A stretch of 64,000 bases of DNA, taken from positions 186,001 through 250,000 of the forward strand of contig NZ_LNRZ01000002.1 in the NCBI RefSeq assembly GCF_001468265.1. The letters run 5' to 3'. How positions within the stretch are numbered: the first letter of the stretch is position 1; each line of letters starts with the position of its first letter. Below are positions 8,428-16,412 of the stretch, one piece after another. This DNA comes from Sphingopyxis sp. H050. GTDB taxonomy: Bacteria > Pseudomonadota > Alphaproteobacteria > Sphingomonadales > Sphingomonadaceae. The position numbers were made by a program, and so were the translations under genes. The notes below the pieces were generated by a model. That model was not told where the DNA came from. It saw only the letters and a program-made list of their open reading frames with translations, and did no database searches.

Positions 8428-8727
8428 TTACACCGCCATCAGCAGGACGTCGTCGTCGCGCGGAGCCGCGGCTTCGAACGAGGGCAGGGGCTCGAACTCT
8501 TCTTCCTCGACCTGCGCGGCGCCAAGCCCGTCGAGCTTGAAATGGCCGAGCCGGCGCTCGTCGTCGGAGCGCCACGCCTTGTCGAGATTGAGCGCGCTGA
8601 TGAACAGCGCGCCGTGGCGTTCGAACATCTGGTGCGGGGCCAGCGTCATGCGCGTGCCGTTATACTGGGCGGTGACCCGCCGACGGCGCGCGATGGCTTC
8701 CATCACTTTCAGCCGAGTTTCGTCCAT
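8428..8727 (-). CDS. Small WYL-like domain protein
   Basis: A 99-residue protein starting at the ATG read from 8727. The first 75 residues (LKVMEAIARRRRVTAQYNG, then LAPHQMFERHGALFISALN and WRSDDERRLGHFKLDGLG) follow the WYL-domain pattern, in which a basic region, an 'R-x-V-x-x-x-Y-x-G' strand and a PHxLFxRxGxxYxxA strand form an SH3-like fold that binds nucleotides or other ligands. The usual DNA-binding part of WYL regulators is absent. The C-terminus is very acidic (EEEEFEPLPSFE). Function unknown; possibly a stand-alone ligand-sensing adaptor. Confidence 0.65.
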   Translation of the reverse strand: MDETRLKVMEAIARRRRVTAQYNGTRMTLAPHQMFERHGALFISALNLDKAWRSDDERRLGHFKLDGLGAAQVEEEEFEPLPSFEAAAPRDDDVLLMAV

Positions 8728-8839
8728 GAGAATTGCCTTGGGGAGGGGGTATTGTGCGTTGCAGCAAGAATGCACATTCCACCTTGGGCGGGCAAGTGGA
8801 AAACGTTCCCATACACGCAGCTTTCCTTTTCCCCTGCCA

Positions 8840-8879
8840 ATAAAAATGTCCGCCGGAGGCCTCTCGGCTTCCGACGGAC
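8840..8879 (-). terminator. Intrinsic terminator, probably of aceA
   Basis: Read on the minus strand, a 14-bp stem (with G-U pairs; arms at 8866-8879 and 8848-8861) with a GAGA loop is followed at once by ATTTTTATT. It lies about 150 bases past the aceA stop, beyond three further hairpins, and is the first good T-tract terminator for that transcript. Confidence 0.65.
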
Positions 8880-8881
8880 AG

Positions 8882-8979
8882 GCTTTCCTCCCCAGGAAAG
8901 CTCGGGAGGCGCGGGGCTTGGGTCGCAAGGGCCCCGCGCCAAGAAAGGTGACGCGAGGGGGTGCAACGGGCCCCTCGCG
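8882..8979 (-). repeat. Three successive hairpins in the aceA 3' region
   Basis: Perfect stems at 8882-8901 (GCTTTCCT / AGGAAAGC), 8908-8940 (GGCGCGGGGC / GCCCCGCGCC) and 8952-8979 (CGCGAGGGG / CCCCTCGCG). With the terminator hairpin they form a four-stem array that would be the 3' untranslated region of aceA or a small RNA. The 8728-9030 gap holds nothing else except the C tract. Confidence 0.55.
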
Positions 8980-9007
8980 CCGAACTCGTGTCAGGAGGCG
9001 AACGGTT

Positions 9008-9023
9008 CCCCCCCCCCCCCCCC
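9008..9023. repeat. Homopolymer tract of 16 C
   Basis: An unbroken run of 16 cytosines, seven bases past the aceA stop codon (G16 on the aceA sense strand). Its length makes slippage, or assembly error, likely. Confidence 0.9.
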
Positions 9024-9030
9024 GCGGCTT

Positions 9031-10623
9031 TTATGCGGCGAACTGGTTCATCGTATTGTCCTTGCCCGCGGCCTTGAGGGCCGCTTCGCCGGCGAAATAT
9101 TCCTTGTGGTCGTCGCCGATGTCGCTGCCGCTCATATTCTGGTGTTTCACGCAGGCGATACCCTGGCGGATTTCGGCGCGCTGGACGCCCTTGACGTAGC
9201 CGAGCATCGCTTCGTCGCCGAAATATTCCTTGGCGAGGTTGTCGGTGCTGAGCGCCGCGGTGTGGTAGGTCGGCAGCGTGATGAGGTGGTGGAAGATGCC
9301 CGCCCGCTTCGCCGCGTCGCGCTGGAAGGTGCGGATGCGGTTGTCGGCCTCTTCGCCCAGCGGCGTCGCGTCATAATCGGCGCTCATCAGCTTGGCGCGG
9401 TCATAGGCGGTGACGTCCTTGCCTTCCTTTTCCCAGGCGTCGAACACCTGCTGGCGGAAGTTGAGCGTCCAGTTGAAGCTCGGCGAATTATTATAGGCGA
9501 GCTTGGCATTGGGGACGACTTCGCGGATGCGGTCGACCATGCCGGCGATCTGTTCGATGTGCGGCTTTTCGGTCTCGATCCAGAGCAGGTCGGCGCCGTT
9601 CTGCAGGCTGGCGATGCAGTCCATGACGCAGCGATCCTCGCCGGTTCCGGGGCGGAACTGATAGAGGTTCGAGGGCAGGCGCTTCGGGCGCATCAGCTTG
9701 CCGTCGCGGTTGATAAGGACATCGCCGGGGTTGCCCGCGCCTTCGACCTCTTCGCAATCGAGATAGCTGTTATACTGGTCGCCGAGGTCGCCGGGTTCCT
9801 TCGAGAAGGCGATCTGCTTGGTGAGGCCCGCGCCGAGGCTGTCGGTGCGCGTCACGATGATGCCATCCTCGACGCCGAGTTCCATGAAGGCGTAGCGGCA
9901 GGCGCGGATCTTCGCGATGAAATCCTCGTGCGGCACGGTGACCTTGCCGTCCTGGTGGCCGCACTGTTTTTCGTCGGAGACCTGGTTCTCGATCTGGAGG
10001 GCGCAGGCGCCGGCCTCGATCATCTTCTTGGCGAGCAGATAGGTCGCCTCAGCATTGCCGAAGCCCGCGTCGATGTCGGCGATGATCGGCACCACGTGAG
10101 TCTCATGATTGTCGATCGCGGCCTGGATCTGCTTGGCCTTGAGCTCGTCGCCCTCGGCGCGCGCGGCGTCGAGGTCGCGGAACAGCATGCCGAGCTCGCG
10201 GGCGTCGGCCTGGCGCAGGAAGGTGTAGATTTCCTCGATCAGCGCCGGGACGCTGGTCTTCTCGTGCATCGACTGGTCGGGCAGCGGCCCGAATTCGCTG
10301 CGCAGCGCGGCGATCATCCAGCCCGAGAGATAGATGTAGCGGCCCTTGACCGTGCCGAAATGCTTCTTGATCGAGATCATCTTCTGCTGCGCGATGAAGC
10401 CGTGCCAGCAGCCGAGCGACTGGGTGTAGTTCGCGGGATCGGCGTCATAGGCGGCCATGTCGGCGCGCATGATGCGGGCGGTGTAGCGGGCGATGTCGAG
10501 GCCGGTGCGGAACTTGTTCTGGGCGCGCATGCGGGCGATGCTTTCGCCGCTGATGCCGTCCCACGTGCCGTCATAGTCGCGGATGAGGCGACCCGCCTGT
10601 GCCATGTCTTCCTGATAACCCAT
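9031..10623 (-). CDS. aceA: Isocitrate lyase (long form)
   Basis: Cleaves isocitrate to glyoxylate and succinate, the first step of the glyoxylate shunt, allowing growth on acetate and fatty acids. It is 530 residues, about 100 longer than the E. coli enzyme and matching the Pseudomonas-type long subgroup. The catalytic loop is EKQCGHQDGK, with Cys221; metal/substrate residues appear in IIADIDAGFGN and NNSPSFNW. The start is the ATG read from 10623, after a GGAG-containing site. The promoter region is shared with the divergent ScfR-type regulator. The transcript runs into a hairpin-rich 3' region. Confidence 0.96.
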   Translation of the reverse strand: MGYQEDMAQAGRLIRDYDGTWDGISGESIARMRAQNKFRTGLDIARYTARIMRADMAAYDADPANYTQSLGCWHGFIAQQKMISIKKHFGTVKGRYIYLSGWMIAALRSEFGPLPDQSMHEKTSVPALIEEIYTFLRQADARELGMLFRDLDAARAEGDELKAKQIQAAIDNHETHVVPIIADIDAGFGNAEATYLLAKKMIEAGACALQIENQVSDEKQCGHQDGKVTVPHEDFIAKIRACRYAFMELGVEDGIIVTRTDSLGAGLTKQIAFSKEPGDLGDQYNSYLDCEEVEGAGNPGDVLINRDGKLMRPKRLPSNLYQFRPGTGEDRCVMDCIASLQNGADLLWIETEKPHIEQIAGMVDRIREVVPNAKLAYNNSPSFNWTLNFRQQVFDAWEKEGKDVTAYDRAKLMSADYDATPLGEEADNRIRTFQRDAAKRAGIFHHLITLPTYHTAALSTDNLAKEYFGDEAMLGYVKGVQRAEIRQGIACVKHQNMSGSDIGDDHKEYFAGEAALKAAGKDNTMNQFAA

Positions 10624-10683
10624 CGTCGTATCCTTGTGAGGAGGTGATGGGGGGATGTTGGAGAGATTGCCCCGGAAAGTGAA

Positions 10684-10748
10684 AAGCTTTGTCAATAATA
10701 TTTGTGAAATATCGGCATCAGGTGTAAATGAATATGTAAAGCTGTAAA
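10684..10748. promoter_or_regulatory. AT-rich divergent promoter/operator region between aceA and its regulator
   Basis: In a very GC-rich neighbourhood this stretch is strikingly AT-rich. It carries TTTGTCAATA (10690-10699 approximately), TTTGTGAAAT (10701-10710) and three TGTAAA repeats (10723, 10735, 10743). RamB-type regulators bind AAxTTTGCAAA-like sites, so the TTTG-centred motifs are candidate operators; none is an exact match. Confidence 0.4.
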
Positions 10749-10752
10749 GAAA

Positions 10753-12153
10753 GTGACAAGAGTGATGGGGGAACGGCGGGTGTTTGCGGGGCCGGCGGTG
10801 CGCAAGGTGCGGCGCGGGGCAGGGATGACGCAGGCGGCCATGGCCGAGGCGCTCGACATTTCGCCGAGCTATCTGAACCTGATCGAGCATGGCCAGCGGC
10901 CGCTCAGTGCCACGGTGATCGTGCGGCTCGCCGAGCGGTTCGGCTTCGATGCGGCGAAGCTCGGCGCCGACGAAGTGCCGGGCGGGCTTGCGGGGCTGCG
11001 GCGACGGCTCGCCGATCCGCGCTTTGCCGATCTGGGGATCGGTTCGCAGGAGGTCGAGGAGTGGTTGCAGACCGCGCCGGCTACCGCGGCGGCCTTTGCG
11101 CGATTGTTCGATGCGGCGCCCGAGGGGCGCGCGGAAGGGGAAGGCGATGCGCCCGAAGTTGCCGCGGTGCGCCGTGCGATCGAGAAATGGCGCAACCATT
11201 TCCCCGATCTGGACGCGCGTGCCGAGGAATTGGCGGACGAACTGCGGCTGGCGGGCGGCGACCTTTACGGCACGATTTCCGAGCGTTTGCGCACGCGGCA
11301 CCAGCTCGGCATCCGGATTTTGCCGAGCGACGTCATGCCCGATCGGCTGCGCTGGCTCGACTGGCACGCCCGGCAACTTATGCTGAGCGAATTGCTGCGT
11401 CCCGCGTCGCGCACCTTCCAGGCGGCGGCGACGCTGGCGCAGGTCGAGGCAAAGGGTGAGATCGACGCGCTGGTCGCTGGCGCCGAGTTTGCCGAACCCG
11501 CCGCCGCGCGCCTGTTCGAGCGCCATTTGATCCACTATTTCGCCGCCGCGCTGATGATGCCCTACGGCCGCTTCCTGCGCGCCTGCGATGCGACAGGCTA
11601 TGATCTGTTGCTGCTCCAGCGGCGGTTCGGCGCGGGCTATGAGCAGGTCGCGCACCGGTTGACGACGTTGCAGCGGGTGGGCGCGCGCGGGCTGCCCTTC
11701 TTCATGCTGCGCATCGACCGCGCGGGGCAGGGGAGCAAGCGCTATGCCGGGGCGAGCCAGTCGCCGCTGGTCGACGGGGACGCGCGCTGCCCGCTGTGGG
11801 GCGTCCACGAAGCGTTCGCGCGGCCCGGCGAAGTCATCGCCGATCTGGTCGAGCTGGAGGACGGCTCGCGCTGGTTCACCCAGTCGCGCAGCGTCGCGGC
11901 TCCGGGCGCAACGGGCAGCGGGACGCCGGCGCGCTTTGCCGTGTGCGTGGGCGTCGATGCCAAGGTCGCCGCACCGCTGATCGCGGCGCGCGGCATCGAC
12001 CTGATGCGGAGCGCGACGACGCCGATCGGGCTCGGTTGCCGGCGCTGCACGCGCACGGGCTGCGTCCAGCGCTCGATGCCGCCCTTGGGGCGTCCGCTGC
12101 GGTTCCGCGAGGGCGAGCGGGGAATGAGTGCGTTCGATTTTGCAGGGGATTGA
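10753..12153 (+). CDS. ScfR/RamB-type XRE regulator (HTH plus DUF955-like/DUF2083 domains)
   Basis: 466 residues. A Cro/C1-type HTH occupies about 14-68 (MTQAAMAEALDISPSYLNLIE). The middle region with LIHYFAAALMMPYGRF corresponds to the degenerate IrrE/ImmA-like domain, and the C-terminus has the Cys-rich GLGCRRCTRTGCVQRSMPP segment of DUF2083. This architecture is that of short-chain fatty acid regulators (RamB, ScfR, PrpR of actinobacteria), which sense acyl-CoA and control aceA, acetate or propionate genes. The divergent position next to aceA supports that role. Start may be GTG 10753 or ATG 10765. Confidence 0.9.
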   Translation: MTRVMGERRVFAGPAVRKVRRGAGMTQAAMAEALDISPSYLNLIEHGQRPLSATVIVRLAERFGFDAAKLGADEVPGGLAGLRRRLADPRFADLGIGSQEVEEWLQTAPATAAAFARLFDAAPEGRAEGEGDAPEVAAVRRAIEKWRNHFPDLDARAEELADELRLAGGDLYGTISERLRTRHQLGIRILPSDVMPDRLRWLDWHARQLMLSELLRPASRTFQAAATLAQVEAKGEIDALVAGAEFAEPAAARLFERHLIHYFAAALMMPYGRFLRACDATGYDLLLLQRRFGAGYEQVAHRLTTLQRVGARGLPFFMLRIDRAGQGSKRYAGASQSPLVDGDARCPLWGVHEAFARPGEVIADLVELEDGSRWFTQSRSVAAPGATGSGTPARFAVCVGVDAKVAAPLIAARGIDLMRSATTPIGLGCRRCTRTGCVQRSMPPLGRPLRFREGERGMSAFDFAGD

Positions 12154-12205
12154 GGGGTTTTTTGGCTATTTTGGGGATGGATTCCAGACATTCCTGCTCC
12201 AACCC

Positions 12206-12349
12206 TCGTCATGCTGAACTTGTTTCAGCATCCATGGCCTGAGCTCGAATTAAACGCGGCGCCGAAGGAAACGGTCGACCATGGATCCTGAAACAAGTTC
12301 AGGATGACGAAGAAAGACCATGGATCCGGAAACAAGTTCAGGATGACGA
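12206..12349. repeat. Palindromic intergenic repeat, family C (three arms)
   Basis: Left arm at 12206-12237 (core GCTGAACTTGTTTCAGC) and two successive right arms, 12279-12310 and 12318-12349, each with core GAAACAAGTTCAGGATGACG and bounded by CCATGG. A second, two-armed copy is at 19924-20028. The extra right arm suggests duplication by replication slippage. Translations of this repeat give the HPELVSGS peptide that often appears as a spurious gene; I call no gene here. Confidence 0.85.
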
Positions 12350-12366
12350 AAAAAAGAGCGCATCTC

Positions 12367-12455
12367 ATGTGATCCCCGGCGAAAGCCGGGGCCGGAGTAA
12401 GAACGCAAACCTGTTCGATTTCGCCCTGGGCCCCGGCTTTCGCCGGGGATCACAT
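12367..12455. repeat. Palindromic intergenic repeat, family B (copy 2)
   Basis: Arms beginning ATGTGATCCCCGGC and ending GCCGGGGATCACAT are perfect reverse complements and match the element at 5999-6086. With the family C element it explains most of the 417-base gap 12154-12570; the remaining 115 bases upstream of the HD-GYP gene show nothing I can name. Confidence 0.85.
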
Positions 12456-12570
12456 CAAGCATAGCCGAAACCGGTCGCGTTCGGACACCGCCGCATTTAA
12501 GAAATCCGTTTCAATGCCGTAGTTTGACGAGGGCGGTGGGCGCTATTGAACTTTGGGACCGTTTTAGAGG

Positions 12571-13848
12571 ATGCTGGTTCGGATCAAACCGGAGGACGCC
12601 GCGATCGGCATGTTCATCCACGCCTTTGAAGGGTCGTGGTTCGATCACCCGTTCTGGACGAAGCATTTTCGCATCGAAACCGCCGAACAGCTTGCGCGTA
12701 TCCGCAGTTCCAGCATCGACGCCGTCGTTATCGACCAGTCGCGAAGCGAGGTGACTCCGGTCGACGAGCCTGCCGCCGAGCCGGCCCCGATCCGGTTCCT
12801 GCGCGCCGAACGGTCGCCGCGGCCGATCCGCAGCGAGCCCGTTGTGTTCGGCAACCCGTCCGGCCCGCCCCGCGACGAACCGCGGTCCCGACCCGGCTAT
12901 GACGCGGAACGACGGCGCGCGGGGCAGATCATCGACAAATCGCGCATTGCCGTGGTCGACATGTTCGAAACGGCGCGACTCGGCCGCGCGATCGAGGCGC
13001 GCCGGATGGCGCCGCTGGCCCGCTCGATCGGCAAATCGATCGAACGCGACGCCCGCGCGCTGATCAACCTCGTCCGGCTGAAAGAGAAGGACGAATATAC
13101 CTATCTCCACTCGGTCGCGGTCTGCGCGCTGATGATGAATTTCGGCCGCCATCTGGGACTCGACGAGGATGTCGTGCAGGATCTGGGCGTCGCCGGCCTG
13201 CTGCACGACGTCGGCAAGGTCGCGATCGCCGATGAGATATTGAACAAGAATGGCGGCCTGTCGGCGGGCGAACTGCATTCGGTGCGCGGGCATCCCGATG
13301 CCGGGCGCCAGTTGCTGGAAAGCTCGCCGGGGGTGCCCGACGCGGCGCTCGAGGTCAGCCTGCGCCACCACGAAAAGGTCGACGGCAGCGGCTATCCGGG
13401 CGGTCTGAAGGGCGACGAACTGTCGCTGTTCGCGCGCATGGGTGCGATCTGCGACGTCTATGACGCGGTAACCTCCGACCGGCCTTACAAAAATGCCTGG
13501 GCGCCGTGCGATGCGCTGACCGAGATGCAGTCGTGGACGGGGCATTTCGACGAGCCATTGCTCGCCAAGTTCGCCGACAGCCTGGGCATTTATGCGATCG
13601 GCACGCTCGTCCGCCTGTCGACGGGCGAACTCGGGATCGTGATGGGCAATGCGGGCGAGGCGTGCGAAACGGTGGTCGTCCGCGTCTTCTTCGATTGCGA
13701 AACGCTGCTCGAATGCGAACCCTTTGACCGCCCTATCGCGCCGTCGGCAGAAAATCCCCGCATTACAGGGCGTGACAGTCCGACCTTCTGGCGCTTTCCC
13801 GATTGGGACGCGATGCGGTTTCGCGTGATGGCGGCGCAGCTGACATAG
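12571..13848 (+). CDS. DUF3391/HD-GYP domain phosphodiesterase
   Basis: 425 residues, likely hydrolysing cyclic di-GMP. The N-terminal 120 or so residues (LVRIKPEDAAIGMFIHAFEGSW, then Pro/Arg-rich linker) are DUF3391, usual in front of HD-GYP domains. The HD-GYP part shows HSVAVCALMMNFG, the metal-binding LLHDVGK, RGHPDAGRQLL and RHHEKVDGSGYPGG with the GYP signature intact, and AICDVYDAVTSDRPYK. All expected metal ligands are visible, so it should be active. It lies next to EPS biosynthesis and regulation genes, consistent with c-di-GMP control of the polysaccharide; convergent with the mannose-1-P guanylyltransferase gene. Confidence 0.92.
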   Translation: MLVRIKPEDAAIGMFIHAFEGSWFDHPFWTKHFRIETAEQLARIRSSSIDAVVIDQSRSEVTPVDEPAAEPAPIRFLRAERSPRPIRSEPVVFGNPSGPPRDEPRSRPGYDAERRRAGQIIDKSRIAVVDMFETARLGRAIEARRMAPLARSIGKSIERDARALINLVRLKEKDEYTYLHSVAVCALMMNFGRHLGLDEDVVQDLGVAGLLHDVGKVAIADEILNKNGGLSAGELHSVRGHPDAGRQLLESSPGVPDAALEVSLRHHEKVDGSGYPGGLKGDELSLFARMGAICDVYDAVTSDRPYKNAWAPCDALTEMQSWTGHFDEPLLAKFADSLGIYAIGTLVRLSTGELGIVMGNAGEACETVVVRVFFDCETLLECEPFDRPIAPSAENPRITGRDSPTFWRFPDWDAMRFRVMAAQLT

Positions 13849-13860
13849 CGCCGAGCGCGC

Positions 13861-14895
13861 TTATTCCCGCGCCTTTGCGGCGGCGCGCACATCCTGGCAG
13901 CGCGACAGCGGGATGACCAAAATATCGTCGCCGTCGACGATCACCGCGACATCCTCCATTCCGACGAGCGAGACGCGCTTGCCGCCTGCGCGGACCAGAT
14001 TGCCGCGGCTGTCGTGCAGGAAAACGTCGCCTTGTGCCGCGTTTCCGGCGCTGTCCTTGTCTTCGGCGAGCGCGTGGACGCTGTGCCAGCTGCCGAGGTC
14101 GGACCAGCCCATCGCGACCGGGACTACGGCAACGCGGTCGTCCTTTTCCATCACGGCATAGTCGATCGAATCCGACGGCGCCTTGGCGAACTCGATCGCG
14201 TCGGCGTGCAGCGCATCGCCGTCGCGCATCCCGGCGGCCACCGCGGCGTCGGCGGCTTCGAAGATCGCGCGGCAATGGTCGAGCATCGCCTCCCGCATCC
14301 GCCCGGCGCGAAAGAGGAAAATGCCGGCGTTCCAGCTGTAGCCGCCCGCGGCGAGCATCCGCTCGGCCTCATCGAGTGGCGGCTTTTCGACGAACCGGGC
14401 GACGGCGAAGCCGTGCTCCAGCGCTTCGCCGCTCGCTATGTAACCGAATCCGGTGTCGGGACGATCGGGGGTGATTCCGAACGTGACGAGCCAGCCCTGC
14501 TGCGCCAGCAGCGCGCCCTTGGCGATGGCGGCATGGAAGGCCGGAACATCGGCGATCACATGGTCGCTCGGCATGACGAGCAGCAGCGTGTCGGCGTCGG
14601 CCTGCGCGACGGCAAGCGCGATTGCAGCGGCGGTGTTTCGCGGCATCGGTTCGACCAGCAGCTGCGCCTCTTGCGCGCCCATCTGTTCGCGCACCTGGCC
14701 GACATGTCCGTCGCCGCAGATGACGACCGGCGGCGCGAAATGCTGGCCCGCCGGGGTACGCGCGACGGTCTGGCGGAAGAGGCTTTCGCGGCTGTTGAGG
14801 GCCAGAAACTGTTTGGCGCGCGTACCGCGCGAGGCGGGCCAGAGCCGGGTGCCGGCGCCGCCGCACAGAATGACGGGCTGAATCATCAAGGTCAT
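13861..14895 (-). CDS. Mannose-1-phosphate guanylyltransferase (single-domain)
   Basis: Makes GDP-mannose from mannose-1-P and GTP for polysaccharide synthesis. The 344-residue protein has the nucleotidyltransferase signature GGAGTRLWPASR (about 11-22) with KQF shortly after, LLVEPMPRNTAAAIALA, the PSDHVI motif, FVEKP and WNAGIFLFRAG, all typical of ManC/XanB. It stops after the nucleotidyltransferase and left-handed helix region and lacks the C-terminal phosphomannose isomerase domain of bifunctional forms. A second in-frame ATG three codons in is possible. It is divergent from the sugar transferase gene, which should use such activated sugars. Confidence 0.93.
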   Translation of the reverse strand: MTLMIQPVILCGGAGTRLWPASRGTRAKQFLALNSRESLFRQTVARTPAGQHFAPPVVICGDGHVGQVREQMGAQEAQLLVEPMPRNTAAAIALAVAQADADTLLLVMPSDHVIADVPAFHAAIAKGALLAQQGWLVTFGITPDRPDTGFGYIASGEALEHGFAVARFVEKPPLDEAERMLAAGGYSWNAGIFLFRAGRMREAMLDHCRAIFEAADAAVAAGMRDGDALHADAIEFAKAPSDSIDYAVMEKDDRVAVVPVAMGWSDLGSWHSVHALAEDKDSAGNAAQGDVFLHDSRGNLVRAGGKRVSLVGMEDVAVIVDGDDILVIPLSRCQDVRAAAKARE

Positions 14896-15021
14896 GCAGT
14901 GGCTCTATAGCCTCTCTAGGCGCTGGTCATCCCTCGAATAAGGGCAATAAGTGAGTGTAAAATTAACCGACAGTTGACGCCTGACGACTAGGATAAGTTC
15001 CGAAAGGTGCAGGCGCTTCGA

Positions 15022-16410
15022 ATGTTCCGGTTGTTCAAACATTATGTGCCGCACGCCGTCGTCTGGCTGGCGCTGATCGAGTTCATCGCGCTGCTCGGTT
15101 CGGCCGAGGCGGCCTGGCATCTTTACGCCCATTTCGCCGATTTCGATGCCGGTGCGCTGCGCGACCGCTGGCTGCCGCTGACGACCTTTGCGGTGTCCAA
15201 CTCGCTCGCGATGATGGCGACGGGAATGTATGGGAACGAGGCGCTGCGGTCGATGAAGTTCGCGACCGCGCGCCTGCTCGCGGCGATTTCGCTCGGGGTC
15301 ATATTCCTTGCGGTGGTCGGCTTCCTGCTGCCCACGGCGACCCTGTGGCGCGTCAACAGCCTTTATGCGATGGCGCTGGCGATCGCGGCGCTGTTCGTGA
15401 CGCGGCTGATCCTGACCCAATCGGCGGGCGCCGAGGCGTTCAAGCGGCGCATTCTCGTGCTTGGCGCGGGAACGCGCGCGGCGCGGCTCCAGGCGCTGGC
15501 CGATGCGTCCGGCAGCGGCATCGCGATTGCGGGCTTCGTCGCCATGTCGGCGAGCGAAAAGACGATCAAGGGCGCGGTGCCGCGCGATGCGCTCGCGAAT
15601 CTGTCCGACCATGTCGTCGCGCTGGGCGCGGGCGAGGTCGTGTTGGCGATGGAGGAGCGGCGCGGATCGCTGCCACTGGCCGACCTGTTGCGCGTCAAGA
15701 CGACCGGGGTGCATGTCAACGACATCGCGAGCTTTATCGAGCGCGAGACGGGGCGGGTCGATCTGGCGACGACCAACCCGAGCGCGCTGATCTTTTCCGA
15801 CGGCTTTTCGGCCGGGCAGCGCATCTCGCGCGTCGGCAAGCGATTGTTCGACATCCTCGCCAGCCTGGCGGTGCTGATCGTCGGGCTGCCGCTGATCCTG
15901 ATCGCGGGGATCGCGGTCAAACTCGATAGCCGGGGGCCGCTCTTCTATCGTCAGGCGCGCGTCGGCCTGTATGCCGAACCCTATCAGATCTGGAAGATCC
16001 GCTCGATGCGCACCGATGCCGAGGCGGGGGGGCGGGCCGTGTGGGCGGCGGAGAACGACCCGCGCATCACCCGGGTCGGCAGCATCATCCGCAAGGCGCG
16101 GATCGACGAACTGCCGCAGCTCTGGTGCGTGCTCAAAGGCGATATGAGCATCGTCGGGCCGCGGCCCGAGCGGCCGAGTTTCGTCGAGGAACTGGAGCGC
16201 GAGCTCCCCTATTATGCCGAGCGGCACATGGTGAAGCCGGGGCTGACCGGCTGGGCGCAGATCAACTATCCCTATGGCGCGTCGGTCGAGGATGCGCGGG
16301 TGAAGCTCGAGTACGACCTTTATTATGCGAAGAATTACTCGCCTTTCCTCGACCTGCTGATCCTGCTCCAGACGGTTCGCGTCGTGCTGTGGCCCGAGGG
16401 GGCGCGCTGA
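15022..16410 (+). CDS. TIGR03013 family sugar transferase (XrtA/PEP-CTERM-associated EPS initiating transferase)
   Basis: Polyprenyl-phosphate sugar-1-phosphate transferase that should start EPS repeat-unit assembly at the inner membrane. The start [10 protein letters not shown] is the family's usual N-terminus, hence ATG 15022 (462 residues) rather than GTG 15007. The first 130 residues contain four membrane helices; a Rossmann-like central region follows ([17 protein letters not shown]); the C-terminal 200 residues are the bacterial sugar transferase domain ([56 protein letters not shown]). It is followed two bases later by prsK. Confidence 0.93.
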   Translation: MFRLFKHYVPHAVVWLALIEFIALLGSAEAAWHLYAHFADFDAGALRDRWLPLTTFAVSNSLAMMATGMYGNEALRSMKFATARLLAAISLGVIFLAVVGFLLPTATLWRVNSLYAMALAIAALFVTRLILTQSAGAEAFKRRILVLGAGTRAARLQALADASGSGIAIAGFVAMSASEKTIKGAVPRDALANLSDHVVALGAGEVVLAMEERRGSLPLADLLRVKTTGVHVNDIASFIERETGRVDLATTNPSALIFSDGFSAGQRISRVGKRLFDILASLAVLIVGLPLILIAGIAVKLDSRGPLFYRQARVGLYAEPYQIWKIRSMRTDAEAGGRAVWAAENDPRITRVGSIIRKARIDELPQLWCVLKGDMSIVGPRPERPSFVEELERELPYYAERHMVKPGLTGWAQINYPYGASVEDARVKLEYDLYYAKNYSPFLDLLILLQTVRVVLWPEGAR

Positions 16411-16412
16411 CC

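Noticed and set aside
7600..10647. A 1015-codon plus-strand ORF
   Set aside because: It crosses terC, the small WYL-like gene and the antisense of aceA, has no conserved domain, and conflicts with well-supported genes.
12250..12462. A 70-codon minus-strand ORF with HPELVSGS peptides
   Set aside because: It is the translation of family B and C repeats; the same peptide arises wherever the repeat occurs, and there is no ribosome site.
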